Shown one piece after another: positions 63,976-64,000 of a DNA stretch of 64,000 nt; position 1 is the stretch's first letter; each line of letters opens with the position of its first letter. This DNA comes from CAZDKK01 sp964603725 (lineage in GTDB: Bacteria; Eisenbacteria; RBG-16-71-46; CAIMUX01; WJJG01), in the NCBI GenBank assembly GCA_964603725.1, contig CAZRWW010000005.1, positions 55,572 through 119,571 on the forward strand, written 5' to 3'. Position numbers and translations under genes: made by a program. The notes under the pieces were generated by a model. It had not been told where the DNA came from and did no database searches. It saw only the letters and a list, made by a program, of their open reading frames with translations.

Positions 63976-64000
63976 ATGAAGCGCTCCATCCTGCTCGTCG
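63976..64000 (+). CDS. Start of a probable exported protein, truncated by the window edge
   Basis: ATG 63976 behind GGGGGATCATC begins MKRSILLV, typical of a signal peptide. Only eight codons are visible; identity unknown. Confidence 0.45.

Overview
High-G+C bacterial DNA that reads as a defence island joined to ordinary chromosome. The right end (about 56.7-64 kb) encodes exported beta-propeller proteins built from about 42-residue LVIVD-type repeats, and a gingipain-like (C25-like) protein. All three end in FlgD-Ig-like sorting/scaffold domains. That combination is typical of the FCB superphylum, for example Eisenbacteria- or Krumholzibacteria-like lineages; the phylum is inferred. A 100-N scaffold join at 56284-56383 points to an assembled draft or metagenome bin.

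Layout. 0-25.4 kb: four defence cassettes separated by broken copies (shards) of the 3' end of one DUF499 ATPase gene. The cassettes are (i) a truncated DUF1016 nuclease; (ii) an AlbA/Schlafen-like regulator, a TOTE-type primase-helicase with two accessory genes, and a three-gene XPB-helicase operon; (iii) a decayed RtcR-type regulator, a DUF4143 ATPase, a shard of an AbiEi-like gene and a MNT-HEPN toxin-antitoxin pair; (iv) an intact AbiEi-like regulator that has lost its toxin, and an ATPase/205-aa partner pair. The longest DUF499 remnant (23.4-25.4 kb) still lacks its N-terminal half and carries two frameshifts. 25.4-50.1 kb, all reverse strand: an HNH nuclease, a 1817-aa DEAD/DUF1998 helicase (DruE-like), a 644-aa AlbA-type protein, a DarTG system sitting between an intact and a deleted copy of resident genes, two HNH proteins (one fused to a DGQHR domain), then an overlapping operon of SNF2 helicase, adenine methyltransferase, 106-aa protein and SIR2-like protein. 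50.4-52 kb: a 235-aa orphan protein with a hairpin-rich leader preceded by an 83-bp tandem repeat array. 52-56.6 kb: two broken DUF1016 genes flanking a SEC-C protein and a 454-aa protein, then a brnT deletion derivative with brnA and a long palindromic operator. 56.7-64 kb: secreted repeat proteins.

How the parts fit. Active-looking systems are SNF2-methylase-106-SIR2 (a candidate modification-linked abortive system), the 1817-aa helicase with its HNH neighbour, DarTG, the TOTE operon, the XPB trio, MNT-HEPN and the ATPase pair. Many others are remnants: DUF499 five times, DUF1016 three times, rtcR, brnT, and AbiEii-type toxins twice. No integrase, transposase, tRNA gene or CRISPR array was recognised. 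The repeated shards suggest the island grew by recombination anchored on conserved gene 3' ends.
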